Assembly (NCBI GenBank): GCA_029891345.1
Contig: CM056998.1
Span: 173,314,332 to 173,378,331, forward strand
DNA: 64,000 nucleotides
Reading direction: 5' to 3'
Source of the DNA: Dryococelus australis
Taxonomy: Eukaryota > Arthropoda > Insecta > Phasmatodea > Phasmatidae
Shown here: positions 1 to 11,633 of the stretch, one piece after another
Layout: every line of letters starts with the position of its first letter
Numbering within the stretch: the stretch's first letter is position 1
Notes under the pieces: model-generated
What the model was told of the DNA's origin: nothing
Seen by the model: only the letters and a program-made list of their open reading frames with translations
Database searches by the model: none
Position numbers and translations under genes: made by a program

Positions 1-335
1 TAAGTGACATGTGCCCAGTAAAGTTTATAACGATGGATGGGAAGTAGTTCCATACCTTAACGCCAAATAAAAAGTGTTAGGCAACAATTTCTGATAATTT
101 AAATAATTTTTTCGCTTTCTGTGTTTTGTAATGCATCGAAGTGTAGACATGAGCAGATTTGTTAAGTATTTACTTTTCTAATAATTTTAGAGTTTCACTT
201 GACCGATGCATGAATAAAATGACGAGGTCCGCGGAAATGTTAAACTTACATAAGGCGGAAGAATACACAACGTGCATACAAGTAGATTTAAAGCATGTCT
301 TTCGAAAGTACTCATTTTACCGTGAATAGCCTATA
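1..335 (-). mobile_element. MITE family B1, partial (cut by window edge)
   Basis: Reverse-oriented copy of a roughly 425-bp non-autonomous DNA transposon seen at least eight more times in the window. It ends in the shared terminal inverted repeat (TIR) tip, read here as CCGTGAATAGCCTATA. Internal landmarks shared with the other copies are 'gatgggaagtagttcc', 'cataaggcggaagaata' and 'gtagatttaa'. The other end lies outside the window. No coding capacity is visible. Confidence 0.8.
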
Positions 336-439
336 CGCGCTGTACTTGTGTACAGCACGTCTCTTGCAGCCAGAGAACAACGAGCTGCTTTGCTCGATGA
401 TATCGGCGTCAACCAATCATATCATAGAGGCGTAGAGAA

Positions 440-720
440 TTGTACAAATCCGACTTGCTACAAGGAAAACTGGCCCCTGACGCCTTGCTGCCTTCAGTGT
501 AGCTTATAGGCGAACGGCGTTCCCACATTTTGCTGGAAAGTGATGCTGGAGTTGGTGGTATGAGGTGTTGTTTCACCTCTGTAAGTTCTCAGCGGCTCTA
601 TCACAAGTCGGGAACGGTAAAAAACGTGCCTGCGCTAGGTTCTGTCGTAAGCAGCTGTTTATGTGATCACGGACTTAATTATTGTTAATGAATGGTATCA
701 CCTACGCTCGTGAGACTTCA
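440..720. other. Unassigned DNA with a short repeat match
   Basis: No gene is seen. The stretch around 505-560 (gcgaacggcgttcccac, then a tttgctgg tract) resembles 37090-37160 and part of the family-F repeat at 24220-24270, so at least part of it is a diverged repeat. A short inverted stretch, gaggtgttgtttcacctc, lies near 568. Confidence 0.4.
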
Positions 721-1007
721 TTCGCTCCAACGTGAATACGTCTTTAAATTTGCAATCATAGTGGGAGGTAATTCAGAAAATCCGATGATAACAAAATAGG
801 GGGATATAGTTTGGCATTGCAGCTCTGAATCTATCGTCGACATTCAAACTTCAATTACACCACTCGATTGTTAAGGGATCAAAGAATATGTTACGTTGAG
901 TGAGGACTGTGAAGCATTTGCGCAATTTTGAGTTCGTTCACCGCGTCTCATAACTTCGGCGTAGTAGAACTCTTGACTAGGAGAAGCTACGACGCTCATG
1001 TAAGTTG
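718..1007 (+). repeat. Dispersed repeat I, copy 1, upstream part
   Basis: This segment matches the reverse complement of about 30107-30440 closely, including aagaatatgttac, the 'accactcgattg' stretch, and gactaggagaagctacgac. In the other copy the match runs straight on into the sequence found here at 2504, so this copy is split by an insertion (1008-2503). A further fragment of the same repeat is at 33476-33560. The class of the element is unknown. Confidence 0.75.
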
Positions 1008-2503
1008 AGCCGCCCTCTACCCAGCGCGGGTTTCAGGATACTCAAATGCTACCTCAATTTGCCAAAAGTACCCTGAACCTCCCAACATAACTCGTGAGTA
1101 CGTGACGAACTCATTTATATAAAAAGCAACAAATCTGAAGAGCAAATAGCAACCTCGTTAAATTTATTTACTAGAGTATCGGTGTAAACGTTGTGCAGTC
1201 TCATTATTCACACAATAGACCATGAGTTCAATAGAAATATTTGCAGCTGTCAAATATGCAGGCAGAGGTTTGAAACAGTAACTGATAGCGAACATTAATT
1301 TTAAGTTTAAATTGCAACTTATTTTATTTACTAATATTTTACAGTCTGCTATTTTAACTTGCTTTCACATCCCTTATCATACGTAACAAGCAGCATTTAC
1401 GCTTCAACATTCAATACTATAATGGTGAACATTTTACACTAAAAAGTTACGTTTACTGGCAACACAATTAATAAAATATTCATGGCCTTTAAATACAGTT
1501 AATATTACGTGTCACAGTACAAGACGCTCGCAGAATAGGTGCGCTCCGTATCGCAAACTTTCACCATTTGACGACGTAGAACTTGCAGAAAATATACGGC
1601 CCGGACAGTACTGGCCACGCCAAGATTTGCTCCTCTCATACGTGGTGGTTTAGGAGTGACGTAGCAGTACGGGACAACATACGGCCCTAGGAAAATCACC
1701 GTTTATTAGGCCTCGTCACGGGTTCCGGCGCCCGCCAGGACGACTCTTGGTTGCACCGCTCGACAGATGACCGCAGCTCCGGCGCAGTAAATGCGCCCCG
1801 AGGCTTGTAGTATTTGTGCACACATCAGCCACGTATGATTAACAGTATTTCCCGCTACAGTCACGTTGCTGCACACAGCTATCCATCACTTGCGTCCAGA
1901 AACAAGTTTCCAATAAAAAAAAAACATTACAGCAGGACCGGCACGCTTCTGCGGTGGCAAGGACGTAGCTCTAAGTAACGTAACGCAATAGTAAGCGTGC
2001 AGTGTTTACACCAAGCCAGCAACTTTATACTTCTACGTTACGTGTAAAACATTCCGGCCCGAGACCGCCTTCATACGTAAATCGTCTGCCACAGTTTGGC
2101 ACAGGTCGCGCGGCGCGTGGAACATAAAGGACTCCTCGTGTTCCTTGCGACGGGCGTCAGCCGACTAGGCCCTAGCCAGTGCAGCGCCACGGCACGCGAC
2201 ACGTGGCGCTCCTGGCGGCGATCGCCCTAACAACCATTTAAACTGTGCACATTGCAATCAAGTACCATTTGAAATATACGAGCAGAATATAAATGTACAA
2301 TGAGAAAATAAGATTAATAAATTCTAAAACTATTAAGTATTCCAATAAAGCGTATACATACAGCAGCAAAGTAATAATCGGCCAGCCAATTAAAAAATAC
2401 ACTGAATAAAAGTACTCTACACTCGCACCACGGCAACCAACTGTTACCAACCTCGTCATAAAAACCTTAGGCGCCAAGTTACGTGACGAGGCATCGTCAC
2501 AAA
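1008..2503. mobile_element. 1.5 kb insertion splitting dispersed repeat I
   Basis: Defined by comparison with the uninterrupted copy at 29752-30440: homology stops at gtaagtt near 1007 and resumes at gtttcaatcgacag near 2503. The flanks share AAGTT, a possible short target duplication. No transposase frame is visible. An inverted repeat pair inside (about 1709-1732 and 2470-2493) suggests that the last part is itself a separate element, so the insertion may be composite. Confidence 0.5.
1709..2493. mobile_element. Possible TIR element inside the 1.5 kb insertion
   Basis: GCCTCGTCACGGGTTCCGGC at about 1711 is an imperfect inverted match of GCCAAGTTACGTGACGAGGC ending near 2493. The segment is about 785 bp and AT-rich toward the right, with no recognisable protein. 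The arms are short and imperfect, so a chance inverted repeat cannot be excluded. Confidence 0.3.
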
Positions 2504-2865
2504 GTTTCAATCGACAGCTCTCATCAAGATCAATCGATTACGATTATAAAAACATTAGTGTGGCGCGGTTATGGTGAAACTGTATGCGTTTAATATGAAA
2601 AATTAAGAAACGTTAACATGATTTCGGTCTATACTCGTCAAAAAGCCAAGTCGAAAAACAGAAATCGTATACGGTTGGAAAGAGCATCTCAAAAGCAATC
2701 CAGTGATACCCATAAAACCCCATATGATCGTGTGAAGCGGTGCCGGGAACGTAAAATAAACATCAAGGCGTCCGAGTGCGTCAACGTAGACGTATTCACG
2801 CAAAAAAAACGGCCGTGTCCCCAACACAACCACACCCCATTATTTTCTGCTGTGTACAGTGCAGA
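2504..2865 (+). repeat. Dispersed repeat I, copy 1, part with a coding remnant
   Basis: This part carries an open frame of 84 codons (2618-2872) with a strongly basic segment: YTRQKAKSKNRNRIRLERAS, then SSDTHKTPYDRVKRCRERK. The second copy at 29752-30140 (minus strand) encodes a nearly parallel peptide (YTRQNAKSKYRNRIRLERVS; VKRCRESKINIEASE), and the shared reading suggests a once-coding stretch. K-T-P followed by an RxRERK-like basic run occurs near the N-termini of several insect transposon proteins; that resemblance is from general knowledge, and I do not assign a family. Homology between the copies fades after about 2840. Confidence 0.55.
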
Positions 2866-2869
2866 CCAT

Positions 2870-3545
2870 TAAAACATAAGATATCCCAGACTGGAAAGTT
2901 TAACACTTTCAGTCCCGTATTAAATTACGAGCTTAAGTTTGCAATCGTTTTTTTTTTTTTGGTGAGCACTGTACTCGTGTTGAGCGTGCTTCTCGAAATT
3001 TGTCAACAACTCACTGCGTGTTTGTTGACGCCAGCATTAACCATGCACAAGCTGGAAGGGCAGAAACTTCAACGAATCACATTACTCGGAAGGAATACGT
3101 TCATAACTGACGCCTTGTGTACCGTGCTGAACATAAATATCCTTCACCTGCAACATGACATCGATCGTGAAGATCTATAATTCTTTTTAATTTATATCAT
3201 TTCGCCATAAGTAAAATTTACATTGCCGCGGGCCTATTGATTATTTTATGCGTCAGTCAATTGAAAACGTGGAATTGTTAGCAACATAGTTATGTGTTAG
3301 TAATACACCATTTCTCACTCAAAATTGCATAATGCAAAAATTACCCAACACTACTTGCTGTTAGTTTAGGCATTACGCTACGCTCTCAATATAACGTCAA
3401 GACTAGGAACTATTTTATTTGATTCGCTACCAGCTTAAGTTGGAGCCGTCTTGTCAGCGTGCGCTATCACTTACTGCATGCTTTTAACTGGCAGTGATAT
3501 TTTTCAAAGGTTGATTTTCCGTTGTGGTATGAAGTAACATACTCT
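2870..3545. other. AT-rich DNA, no gene recognised
   Basis: An open frame at 2776-3180 (134 codons, tttttttttttt run inside) overlaps the end of repeat I and resembles nothing I know. From 3180 to 3545 nothing is recognised. The open frame has no supporting motif and is not called as a gene. Confidence 0.4.
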
Positions 3546-3549
3546 ATTA

Positions 3550-3745
3550 GTAGAGACCAGAAGATATCGCAGATTCATTTTGAGACAAGCTTGAATTTAA
3601 AAAAAACGTGCGTTTGTATAACTTTAGCTATTGGTCCACACGGTTTTTGACACCTCCTGGAGAAGGCTGGCCGAATCGTCGCCTTCCACTGTGACAGCAG
3701 ACAACCAATGCAAAGTTGTGATCGGCACATTTGTACATTAGAATA
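3550..3745 (+). mobile_element. MITE family A, copy with the right end lost
   Basis: It begins TAGAGACC and matches the other A copies (42272, 48051, 55252, 36754) through the 'ttggtccacacggttttt', 'cgtcgccttccac' and 'accaatgcaaagttg' landmarks. It is nearly identical to 55322-55440 over the central 120 bp. The expected right TIR (gaactcgcgaatttttcag) is missing. Confidence 0.75.
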
Positions 3746-4088
3746 TTAAGTAAAGATATTGACGAGTAGCCATGGGATAGGGAAAAGTCTGACCAGTTTT
3801 ATGTGTTAGTTCCACTGATGATCCAGAGGAGCGCTAGTGTTCTGGATGAGGTCATCCCCGCGGTGTTGCCGGTTCCACAGCCGGCCGTTCTTTTCTTTTC
3901 TAAACTACCTTATTCTAAGTGTTATGTGAAGTTAAGGTCCGAAGGTAGGGCGGGATTTTATTGCGTCTCAGGGCAATGCTACAGGAGACAGGGTGTTTGG
4001 AAAACGTGCTCTTAGTTAAAGGAGTTGGGAAGACTTAGTAGAGAGGGGTCGGGAGCTTTGTTTATTCTTAACTTGATGCCGGCAGTAA

Positions 4089-4116
4089 CCAGAGAGGTGT
4101 TTGGGCACCTCTCTGG
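4089..4116. other. Perfect short inverted repeat (hairpin)
   Basis: CCAGAGAGGTG and CACCTCTCTGG form an 11-bp perfect stem around a 6-base loop. It lies about 145 bp upstream of the THAP-like frame. It could be a chance palindrome, a transposon tip or a binding site; nothing shows which. Confidence 0.5.
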
Positions 4117-4260
4117 TGGGAGAAGTGACGCTATTGGGCGCCCTCCGGCCGCTCGACGGCTCACCACGTGTTCGCTCCCGTACTGCTAAAGGCGCATGTG
4201 TCGCGCACTAGTTATCATTGCAGTTGTGATTACCCAACTCATGTTTTACTAGTGGCAACC

Positions 4261-4383
4261 ATGGCATGTGTTAGTTCCCAGCGGTGTTGGTATGTCGGCT
4301 GTAAGAATAGACGAGCAACTGGAGTTGACAGCATTTCTATGTTTACATTCCCCGTGAAAGATGAGGACAGGCGTGTGCAATAA
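4261..4383 (+). pseudogene. N-terminal half of a THAP zinc-finger domain
   Basis: The 40-codon frame beginning MACVSSQRCWYVGCKNRR has the features of a THAP domain start: C-x4-C (CWYVGC), an N two residues after the second Cys, a G/S-rich turn, and a FxFP core (FTFPVKDEDRR). THAP domains are C2CH zinc-dependent DNA-binding modules found in host transcription factors and at the N-terminus of P-element transposases. The downstream W, the C-x2-H pair and the C-terminal AVPTIF-type motif are absent because a stop follows DEDRRVQ. It is therefore either a broken copy or a first exon whose splice donor I cannot place. The ATG at 4261 directly precedes the domain. The frame also stays open upstream to about 4168, without a second ATG. 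Confidence 0.55.
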
Positions 4384-4389
4384 TAAATA

Positions 4390-7300
4390 CAACAAAACTG
4401 TTGTAACATAATTACAGTAGCATGACTAGCGGAAGGGGTTAAAAGTATTGCTGTCATGTGCGTCAAAATAACGACCTGTGGTTGTGTCGTATATATTTAA
4501 AGAAGGAATTTATTGCATGAGGGAGGGGGATTGGGGGTAGCAAATATGACAGGGACCACAAATACATTTTATTTTTTTAACTATGCATAATTAAGTTAAA
4601 ATAATTGAAATATTCAACATATAACTTGCAGCTCGTAAATATATTTACTGTTAGGAAAAATACATTGTAGACGAGTGTTTCAGAAAACAAATGTGCGTTT
4701 GATTTTGTCGCGTAATTGTGAAGCGGAGAATTAACACGTAGAGAATGCTTCCAAACACATATGTTAATAGTAATAAGTTGCAACATATTCCAGTATGCAT
4801 TCAGTCTGAATAAACATGCAGGTTTTCGGTTAATGTTCGTAATTAAAATCTTTACTAAACCTAAGTCGCCCTACAAAATATTATATATACTAAAATAATA
4901 AACCGGAAATAATACGTAATGTGAATGAGGATGTCAAGTGGAATTGTGATAATTCGTACACAAATGTGTTACAGATTGTATTTAACGCAACATTGCACAG
5001 TAACCCTTAACCCTTAATAATTTCACTTAACTCTAGTCACTGTTGTTCATTTATTAAACACGTTCACCGAACTAATGTGTCAAGTTGGAGGAGCTTTATT
5101 GATGTTGAGTTTCACAAATCATAATTTTGAGATTTCATGTTTTATAATTTCATGCAATTTCAAAGCGGAAATGTTCCCCAAACTGTTGTTATTGTATAAA
5201 TATATTTATGTACTTGTAATGATGAAGCTTTATGGCAAAAATACAAAGTAAACATGCAAGTTAGTGATAATTATAATTATGTATTTTAGTTTGCTAACTT
5301 GTGGTTTAAAACGCAATACTTGCGATAAAATATAGCCTCCAAATCTGCATTAAGTAACAACATAAACAGTATATCTATGTGAATGCGTATATATTTAATT
5401 TATTTGTAAATCAATTATAATAACGCACGTATGTCATAAATAGAAGCGCATTTCATTTGCGACGGTGTTAGATTTCGTCAAATTCTCATTGCTATAACGA
5501 AAAACATATAAATGAACATCTTTTATTGTTTTACACAATTCGGAGCTCGCTTGACTGAAAGCAATGAATTACTTACGTGTTTCATACCATTATAAACTAA
5601 CAATCCTATAGACAAACGAACGAAAGAACCTTGCACTAAGAAACAGACAATATGAAACTAAAATTGGAAGCTTGGACTGTGTAGTTGGTGTTATCACTCT
5701 GTTTACGAATATCCATTTACCATTAAAGAAATGGCAACAGTAGTTTATGAAATCGATGTGTACGTATTTATGAATATGGCTGGCTGTGTGCTGCGAAATA
5801 TATAAACAATCCACAACATATGTTTGCGTTTAAAAACTCGTCTAGTGTATTTTATGAACAGTTATTTGTTTCAAAATACGTTTTAAGTGCGCATTCGCGC
5901 ATGTGTTTTGATTGGCAAAACCCACGTGGCAATGAATGTGGCATTTTGTATTTTGCTAACATCCGCCATATACAAGATACGAAATATCAATTTACCAAAT
6001 ACGTCACAATGTTTGTATACAAAATCGGGTCCCGTGATCATTTTGTCAACACAATCCGCCATTTCGGATAAGGCCAACGTTTACAATACAAAAAAATAAT
6101 GCAGTTAGAATTATGCAGTAGGCGATTATCTGTCATACAGAAACATGTCTTCTGTATTTGCAACTTACCATTAATGTTTTAATTCTTAATTCCAGCGAAT
6201 GCAAACAGGCAGCAAGCCTGTCATGATTACTTTTGTTCCTGACATAACTTCGTATAAAGTAACCATATTGAAGCAGACTATACTTCAAAGTCGACATTTG
6301 CTATCAGAGACGCTTATTATTTGTGAACAAATATAATCGTCAACATGTGCACACACACGCCTTTGTCTTATTGTTTTATACTTACACTACTCTAAATAAG
6401 ATTCCCGCCAACAACACCGAACTGATTGGTCGTAGTCTCACTTTTTTTTCTTCTAAAGATCTAAAATACAACTATTTATTTCAATGCTTAAGGAAATTCC
6501 ACCAACGCACACAACCTGAGAAGTTCCACTGAGACTCTAAGCATAAGAGAACACACATTCGTTTCTTCTGCACACATCTTAACGCAAAATATAATGCTTA
6601 AATATTTCTATTGTAAACTCATCTTTACTTACGGCACTGCTTATGTATGGAAAACAAGGTACTGTATTCACATGCATGTGCGACGGACTTTTACGCCACT
6701 CATTAAAATATTGGCATATTATTTAAACTAAAATTGCGTAGCTAAGAACGTACTTCGTGAAGAGGGAAGGGGGGATTACATATTTATATTTATGAACTCA
6801 ATACAAAGCCTGTATTATTATAAATTTATAGTAACATAATTATTTATAATTACTGGGTTCATGTACAGATATGGAACCACAAAATGCTATAAACATACTT
6901 AATGTTCAAGGAAGATCACATATTCCTTGAATTAATATAAAATAAACCTTGCAATTTTGGTTTCAAATTTTCATTTTCATTTCGGTGGGGGATATGTCCC
7001 AATATATCACCGCCCATCCCGACTACGCCCCTGCTTTTAAGTGCGTATCTTTAATTAGCATAATAATCGATTTTGTTCTCTCCGTTATTAAACACACTTT
7101 TACGGTTGTACGGCCGAAAGAATACAGAACTGTTACAATATTAAACTTAAGGCTTTCATGTGTGCCTGTTAACATTACTCACGATATACAGCTCAAATTA
7201 TCTACTCTAGAAAACAATCGATATGATTAGCAAACAACCACTGCTCGTAGACTGTACTGTGCTGGTACTTGCATATTAACTTTTATACAAAGATATTCTG

Positions 7301-7430
7301 GAAATAAACATTTTCTATCAATAAAATAAGTTACAAACAGCCATAATGTGTCACATGAAAAATTCTTTACCTGTTGGAGATATGAACTCCAAAACCTACA
7401 ATTACGTGGCGCAGACCTGCGTACTAGCTA
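4390..7430. other. AT-rich, gene-free stretch
   Basis: About 3 kb of A+T-rich DNA in which I recognise no gene, SINE or repeated family from elsewhere in the window. Short open frames on both strands (for example 5820-6071 and its antisense 5883-6077) mirror one another and have no domain or motif. They are treated as chance. Confidence 0.5.
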
Positions 7431-7431
7431 A

Positions 7432-7583
7432 CTTTTTTTTTTTCTTTTTGGTGCCGTTGTAGTTGTTGAGCTCAAGTGAAACCAACTTGTTGACAAATTC
7501 CCAGTGCGACAAGCGAACTGAAGATCTGCCGCGTCGGAGGCACCGGGACGCGAGCCCGCCACCCTACCCCTGAGCTACGGAGG
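7432..7583 (-). mobile_element. tRNA-derived SINE, family 2 (reverse orientation)
   Basis: Read on the minus strand it starts with a tRNA-like head: an A-box region GTAGCTCAGGGGTAGGGTGG and a degenerate B-box region cgggctcgcgtcccggtgcc. The body contains cagttcgcttgtcgcac and aatttgtcaacaagttggtt, and it ends in an A-rich tail (a poly-T run on the plus strand at 7432-7445). The same body is found in direct orientation at 56437-56590. This is a non-coding retroposon that would have been mobilised by a LINE not seen here. Confidence 0.7.
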
Positions 7584-7928
7584 TAGGTCTCTCACTGAGC
7601 TACACAAACCACTTACAGTGTACACATGTGATAAGTTATATATGTAACAAATCCACAGTTATCGCGTATTTTATAAAGTGGCGTTTATTCTTTTATTATG
7701 GCCGTATGAGTAATATGCAACATTTCCCGTTACTTATGAGTGCATTAAGTTTCATTTTGTTCATACATACGTTTTACAGAACGTGTAATATATTCTTAAA
7801 CGGATATTTACTAATTGAGATAGGAAGTCGGGAGTCCGCCATCTCGTCTGTCCCAGCTTGTTGGATATAGCAGACATTCAGAATAAGTTCTACTGTGGTG
7901 GAGTTGGGACTGGGGGTGACAGAGACGG

Positions 7929-7965
7929 AGTATGAGTGAGAGAGAGAGAGGGAGAGAGAGGGTAG
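7929..7965. repeat. GA-rich microsatellite
   Basis: Imperfect (GA)n run, gtgagagagagagagggagagagaggg. The open frames of 70-100 codons crossing it on both strands are attributed to the simple repeat. Confidence 0.85.
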
Positions 7966-8118
7966 ATGACAATCTGGCAACGCCGCGGACATTCCCCAAG
8001 CTCACGCCACGAAAATGGACTAGCGCAACGTGGTGTTCATCCCTCGAACTACAGCTGGAGTGGTCAGAAAATTTTACCCCAGGGGAGTACACTCTAGGCA
8101 TATCTTTGCTCAATGATA

Positions 8119-8174
8119 GAACTGTAGATTCCAGCCCGCAAAGCCACTGAACTCGCGAATTTTTCAGATCTCTT
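8119..8174 (+). mobile_element. MITE family A, right-end fragment
   Basis: Only the terminal part remains: 'gtagattccagcc' followed by cactgaactcgcgaattttt and cagatctct, matching the right ends at 37023, 48294 and 56993. It is followed at once by a reverse copy of repeat D. Confidence 0.6.
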
Positions 8175-8189
8175 ATCTATTATGTATAG

Positions 8190-8427
8190 TGAACTTTCGC
8201 GAAGAGATTTCAAGACTGGTTGTATTTTAGATCACTGTTGGGTCGTTTATCTATCTTGATTGGCTGAACTACTTTTTGACACGTGTTAACTGCCTGCTCA
8301 CGAATGACGTGGGAGCCGCGTGGATGTTGCCGAATTCTGAATGGCCCCGTCAAATATTAAAAAGCCTCCTAAAGTAGCCAACAACCAATGGCAATAAACA
8401 AACTGCTGTTTGGTGTTTATAGTATTA
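8190..8427 (-). mobile_element. Dispersed repeat D, copy 1
   Basis: The reverse complement matches 48717-48962 and 51748-51976. Shared landmarks are aatactataa(g/a)ca at one tip, gttaacacgtg(t/c)caaaaagt, tcagccaatcaagacaggta and aacgaccc. About 240 bp with no coding capacity; probably a MITE or solo terminal piece of a larger element. Confidence 0.7.
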
Positions 8428-8439
8428 AAGTCTATTGTA

Positions 8440-10675
8440 TGCTCATATTTTTTCGTGAGAAATCACTACCTCTAGTAATAGTTTTGAAGAGGCAAGACAG
8501 CGAAAGGATGTGATTTTACTAAACTTAATATAACTAATTTAGTAACGGGAGTTGTAAATTTCTGCATTTTTGTACAGCTCTCGACATTAAACAAAATAAA
8601 TACCTTACTATACCGTTCAGATTAAATGGTCGTGTCATTACAGAGTGATGAAAAATATTCGATTGAAATTGGTTATGCGATTAGTCCGTATTTAATTTTA
8701 AATTTTTGAGATAACATTTTTAACCATTAAAGTAGTCATTATTTAAAGTTTACCGCAGGTAAACTAAGGGTCTCATTTCAAATAAATTGCAACATTCCAC
8801 GCTCTGAATTCAATTAACAATTAAGATGAAACAAAACTCTGTAATAAAATAAATTTTTAAAATTGTATGAGCGAAATATTTAAAGTTGAAATGCACATAT
8901 TTTCTCTTAAAAAATTATCCATGGTAGTTTTGAAATTATTTGATGCTTCAATTAAGTTATTATCGACATCGTGTCACGAAGCAAAATTATCCGCAAAGCA
9001 TAGAATAAGATTGGCTTTTAAATTGTTTTAAGGCCGTGCCTTATAACCAGAGCCAGTGTTTTTTTCTCGAAGCAATGCGTACTGCGCGTGGTCATGAGAA
9101 GCCGATTATATTTTCGAAAGGATCTCAAAGGATTTGGATGCTAATCCGCGTGCATACAATAGCTACATGCAGGTAAAGAAGTCTACACACAATGTCTACC
9201 CAAGTTCTGTACTTTTAACCCGTTCAGGCCCTTTGTACACAATTGAGCAATATCATCATTGAATATATGCAGTCTGCGAATATTAAGACGACTTTCAAGT
9301 AAGAAATACATAATGATTAAATTCAGTGGGTATTGTGTTCCAAAATACATTTCAGAACGTTACGGTGTCTTGCTATTACTGTGACCGAATGATTTGCACT
9401 ACGAACTATTTTTTTCTGCAGACGTAATGAGGTGTTAATGATTAGGGTTATGGAATTCCCATCGTCTGGTCAGATTGAGACGCAACTTCATACACATGCG
9501 CAAACGATAGCAAATAACGAAACACCGCATTTAAATATGACCAAACGACGATGTAAGCTTACAAGCTTTCAGAGTTAACCCATTGTAAATCACAATCTCT
9601 AACTATGAGACGCGTAGTTAGCCCTATAATTTCGGGAGTGCATTTTACAGTCAGTATAGATTTTACACTTCTTACTTTGTATACGCCAGTACATGTCGTT
9701 TATTAAAAAGTTGTTGCTCGTGTAAAAATACTGTGCCCTCTGACCTAAAATTTATTGTGCCCGCCATCTCTGTTGATAAGTAGGCTATTTATTACTGGCT
9801 CACAATTCTGCATTAATATTCCAAATACTTGGGGTTCGGTCGAAAAAGACGCGGGAATGTACGAGAGCTTGAAGTCTGCAACACCGCTCAATTAATAAGT
9901 GACATTTTTATATCTCTAGCTATAGTGAGAAATGTTTGGCAGAAGTGTGTACTTCAACACTTTCACACCCACTTTAATTTATCGTTTCGTGTGTTGCAAA
10001 TAACACATTTTCGATGTGCGTGTCGTTGAAATCAAGTAACGAGCGGTATGGTAAAATACGTAAATGGTTTCTCTCCCATGTTGCTGTTAGTATGAACAGA
10101 ATAATCGTTTGTGCTCGCCCGTTTGCTGTAACTGTTTTATCGAAAATGAATCGTTCTATTGTCTCGCTCATAGATATTTCATGCTCAACTCGCTTCGCAA
10201 AGCAATTGGCTTCTCTTAGTGATGGCAGTTAATTAACAAACGAAAGCTACTCGAGAATACATAAGCCTGTGAAGACTTTCCTACAGAATAAAGAAATATA
10301 GTTGGATCAAGTGTGACTAAATACACCTGACATCAACGTTAGCCGCCCTACTTTCAACTGTGCACATTTTAACATAAATTCTTATCAGCGTGTTTACAAT
10401 AATACTGTTTATTGGATTGGGAGAGTAACTTAGTTCTTTAACGCCCTTCTAAACGTGTTATCGATAGGTAAATATTTTCAAGTTTTGTTCAGATTATTTT
10501 ATTTGTAATAGGGGAGTGAAGAGGAAAGTTTTGTAATAATAGTAAAACCTAAATGTCTATAAGTATTTCAAAGAACTACTTAATATCGAATATCGAAACT
10601 GCCAATTTTAGTAATTTTTTTTCCAAACAATATTATTATTTTTTAATAATCTGCAAGCTTACGCAAGAACAAACT
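8440..10675. other. AT-rich, gene-free stretch
   Basis: No gene recognised. A tip-like sequence at 9219 (ttaacccgttcaggccc followed by tttgtacacaattg) resembles the start of the duplicated unit at 42891 and 43215, and a weaker match lies at 58033 (aacccgttcagcgacagtg). A TTAA next to CCC is compatible with a piggyBac-like tip, but no partner end was found, so this is only noted. The 9829-10232 frames have no motif. Confidence 0.4.
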
Positions 10676-10679
10676 GTTA

Positions 10680-11103
10680 CAGGCTATTCACGGTAAAATT
10701 AAGCACTTTTGAAAGCCCCACTTAAGATCTACTTTTATGCACGTTGGGTATTCTTCCGCCTTATGTAAGATTAAAATAGACATGGGCTTCATCACTTTAT
10801 TTATGCGTCGGTCAAGTGAACCGGTGAAATTATCTAAGAAAGTAAATATTTAAGAAATCTGCTCATTTTTACATTTCGACGCATTGAAAGAAACAGAATG
10901 CGAAAGGGATAACTTACGTCATAATAAATGGTTACCTATCACTTTTTATATGACGTCAAGAGACGAAACTACTTACTAGCCATCGTCACCAACCTTACTG
11001 GGCGCATGTCACCCAGTGCACCCGTTAAAATATATGCAGGCTGTGGCAGTGACTTTTTTCAAAGGTTGTTTTCAAAAGTGCTCACTTTATCGTGAACGGC
11101 CTT
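10680..11103 (+). mobile_element. MITE family B1, near full length
   Basis: Starts AGGCTATTCACGGTAAA and ends ctttatcgtgaacggcctt. Both TIRs and the B1 interior are present (ttcttccgccttatgtaa, ttatgcgtcggtcaagtgaa, tgggcgcatgtcacccagtg). About 424 bp with no open frame of note. Confidence 0.85.
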
Positions 11104-11104
11104 C

Positions 11105-11630
11105 GGTAAGAAGATGCGAATTAAATCTGAAGCAACGGCGAAAGTGCTTTCCAGCCAGTGGTTGCAGGGGAAAAGTTGCTCGTCAGGTATAAAACTGACA
11201 ACACTAAGTACTAGCTAGCAACTTGTAATGGCGAAGCACTCCGACGGACGCACGATGGCGCGGTGATTGAATTTTCTGGGACGCCGGAAGTGGACATGCT
11301 TCCAGTCTCGCGCATCAGGTCGGGCCTGGGAAATGATGTATGGGCATGCAGGTGGTTTGTAGCGGGGTGGAGTTTGGAGGGGGGGGGAGGGGGGAGGGCG
11401 AGGCGACGATTGTGTTAATCTAGTTTCCTTTCGCCGTGTGATTACTGTTCATTACTGCCTGCTGGAGACTGCAATTTGTCACATAGACCACCACTCAAAG
11501 CGTATTCAGTAATTTTCATGAAACGCGCGAACTAGAGGAAACTGCAAACCAGTCTGCCACAGCGGTGAATGTTGACGCCAATCTATAGAAACAACTTGCT
11601 TCTCCGTGGAATTGAGTCCCTGGTAAATAT
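11105..11630. other. Moderately GC-rich spacer
   Basis: No gene recognised. It holds a G-rich run (about 11370-11400) and a short GC-richer patch near 11225-11340, without a conserved protein frame. Confidence 0.4.
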
Positions 11631-11633
11631 ACT

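Noticed and set aside
5820-6099. Overlapping 64-83-codon frames on both strands
   Set aside because: No motif, mutual overlap, AT-rich chance expectation.
7432-7583. Functional tRNA gene
   Set aside because: It has A and B box-like parts, but the acceptor stem does not pair and a SINE body with an A-rich tail follows; the same body occurs at 56437.
9219-9600. Complete piggyBac-like element between two TTAACCC motifs
   Set aside because: The two motifs are in direct, not inverted, orientation and no transposase remnant lies between them.
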